From NCBI RefSeq assembly GCF_000712035.1, contig NZ_JONV01000007.1:1-64000 (forward strand): a stretch of 64,000 bases of DNA. The letters run 5' to 3'. The DNA comes from Salinicoccus luteus DSM 17002. GTDB taxonomy: Bacteria > Bacillota > Bacilli > Staphylococcales > Salinicoccaceae. Below the pieces are notes generated by a model that made no database searches, was not told the origin of the DNA, and worked only from the letters and a program-made list of their open reading frames with translations. Positions 63,450-64,000 of this stretch are shown here, piece after piece (within the stretch, counting starts at the first letter, position 1; the number at the start of each line of letters is the position of its first letter). The position numbers were made by a program, and so were the translations under genes.

Positions 63450-64000
63450 CGTAGTAGCGCTGGGCTCCCGGATGGATGTCGATGACTGCACGTTCCTGGG
63501 CAGTATCCAGGCTGATGTCCTCGGCTGCCTGATGGGAGTTTGCGAGGCTGTCCAGGTTTTCAAACATGTACTTCGTCAGTTCGTAGACGTCATCTTCACT
63601 CAGGTCCTCCCTGACTACAAGTGCATTCATTATTGCGGCCGTTGGTACGGCTTCTTCATTGCCATATGTGTCTGCCGGGATTTCGAGGGCCTCGAAGTAC
63701 TCTGCATCTTCTGAGAGCGTGTCCACCGCTTCCCCTTCAATCGGTACGACCTTCAAGTCTACTGAATTCTGGAGCTCCATCACGGAGGCATTCGGCAGTC
63801 CGCTTGTCAGGAAGGCTGCATCAATCTGGCCGCCCCGCATCGCTTCTGCCGCTTCTGCATAACCCAGATAATCGACTTCCATATCATCGTATGTCATATC
63901 ATGTGCATCAAGGATGGACCGTGTCGCAATTTCGACACCTGAGTTCTGGTCACCGACCGCCACACGCTTGCCTGCAAGATCATCAATGCTTTCGATGCCC
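63439..64000 (-). CDS. TAXI-family TRAP solute-binding protein (3' part, cut by window end)
   Basis: C-terminal part of an extracytoplasmic substrate-binding protein. The visible part starts in GIESIDDLAGKRVAVGDQNSG, a typical TAXI segment, then YLGYAEAAEAMRGGQIDAAFLTSGLPNAS and the YGNEEAVPTAAIMNALV region. The N-terminus with the signal peptide lies outside the window. First gene of the TRAP operon. Confidence 0.92.
   Translation of the reverse strand, partial: GIESIDDLAGKRVAVGDQNSGVEIATRSILDAHDMTYDDMEVDYLGYAEAAEAMRGGQIDAAFLTSGLPNASVMELQNSVDLKVVPIEGEAVDTLSEDAEYFEALEIPADTYGNEEAVPTAAIMNALVVREDLSEDDVYELTKYMFENLDSLANSHQAAEDISLDTAQERAVIDIHPGAQRYYDEQ

Overview
This window looks like a chromosomal segment of a low-to-intermediate-GC Gram-positive coccus of the family Staphylococcaceae, probably a salt-tolerant genus near Salinicoccus or Jeotgalicoccus. 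The basis is gene order and protein resemblance: alr-mazEF-rsbUVW-sigB-tex, a MazE of the staphylococcal type, ssb-ywpF-fabZ-murA-atp, glyA-upp-wecB, rho-rpmE-prfA-prmC-ywlC and fba-pyrG-rpoE all follow the layout known in staphylococci. The genus is an inference. No insertion sequence, prophage, integrase or CRISPR array was seen.

Layout. 1-842: the 5' end of a 16S rRNA gene with tRNA-Gly, tRNA-Leu and tRNA-Glu upstream of it and three sigma-A promoters. 1.0-2.7 kb: catalase katA with a PerR box. 2.7-8.2 kb: tex, sigB-rsbW-rsbV-rsbU and mazF-mazE, with a sigma-B promoter inside the operon. 8.2-12.2 kb: alr, acpS and three bacterial PH-domain membrane proteins. 12.3-19.1 kb: cshA, an alpha/beta hydrolase without a canonical start codon, murF, rodA, a 49-residue small protein and cardiolipin synthase. 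19.1-25.1 kb: yidC, a LysM/transglycosylase-like secreted protein, an ssb paralogue, ywpF, fabZ, an EpuA-like protein, murA and a DUF1146 protein. 25.1-33.9 kb: the full F1Fo ATP synthase operon atpIBEFHAGDC with wecB and upp upstream. 33.9-44.6 kb: glyA, DUF436, rpiB, ywlE, ywlC, prmC, prfA, rpmE, rho, a second murA, a transaldolase-like gene and fba. tdk, which usually lies between rpmE and prfA, is absent there. 44.6-49.5 kb: DUF2529, a P1B-4-type metal ATPase with Fur- and PerR-like boxes, pyrG with a reiterative-transcription attenuator, and rpoE.

49.5-64 kb is more accessory: a tandem GNAT protein, a BCCT osmolyte transporter with a sigma-B-like promoter, coaW, an orphan ABC ATPase, a K+(Na+)/H+ antiporter paired with an acidic lipoprotein, OsmC, an atypical Nramp-family transporter next to an arginase-family enzyme with a Cys in its metal site, an arsRBC operon, and a TAXI-type TRAP transporter cut by the window end.

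Themes. Envelope and wall synthesis are dense (two MurA paralogues, murF, alr, rodA, wecB, LysM protein, cls, yidC). Stress control is centred on the SigB module, with a putative sigma-B site also in front of the BCCT carrier. Metal and peroxide control appears as a PerR box at katA and Fur/PerR-like boxes at the P1B-4 ATPase. The most unusual items are the ureohydrolase/Nramp pair with altered metal ligands, the hydrolase apparently starting at ATA across the murF stop, and the convergent ywpF/fabZ pair whose terminator arms encode the same C-terminal peptide.
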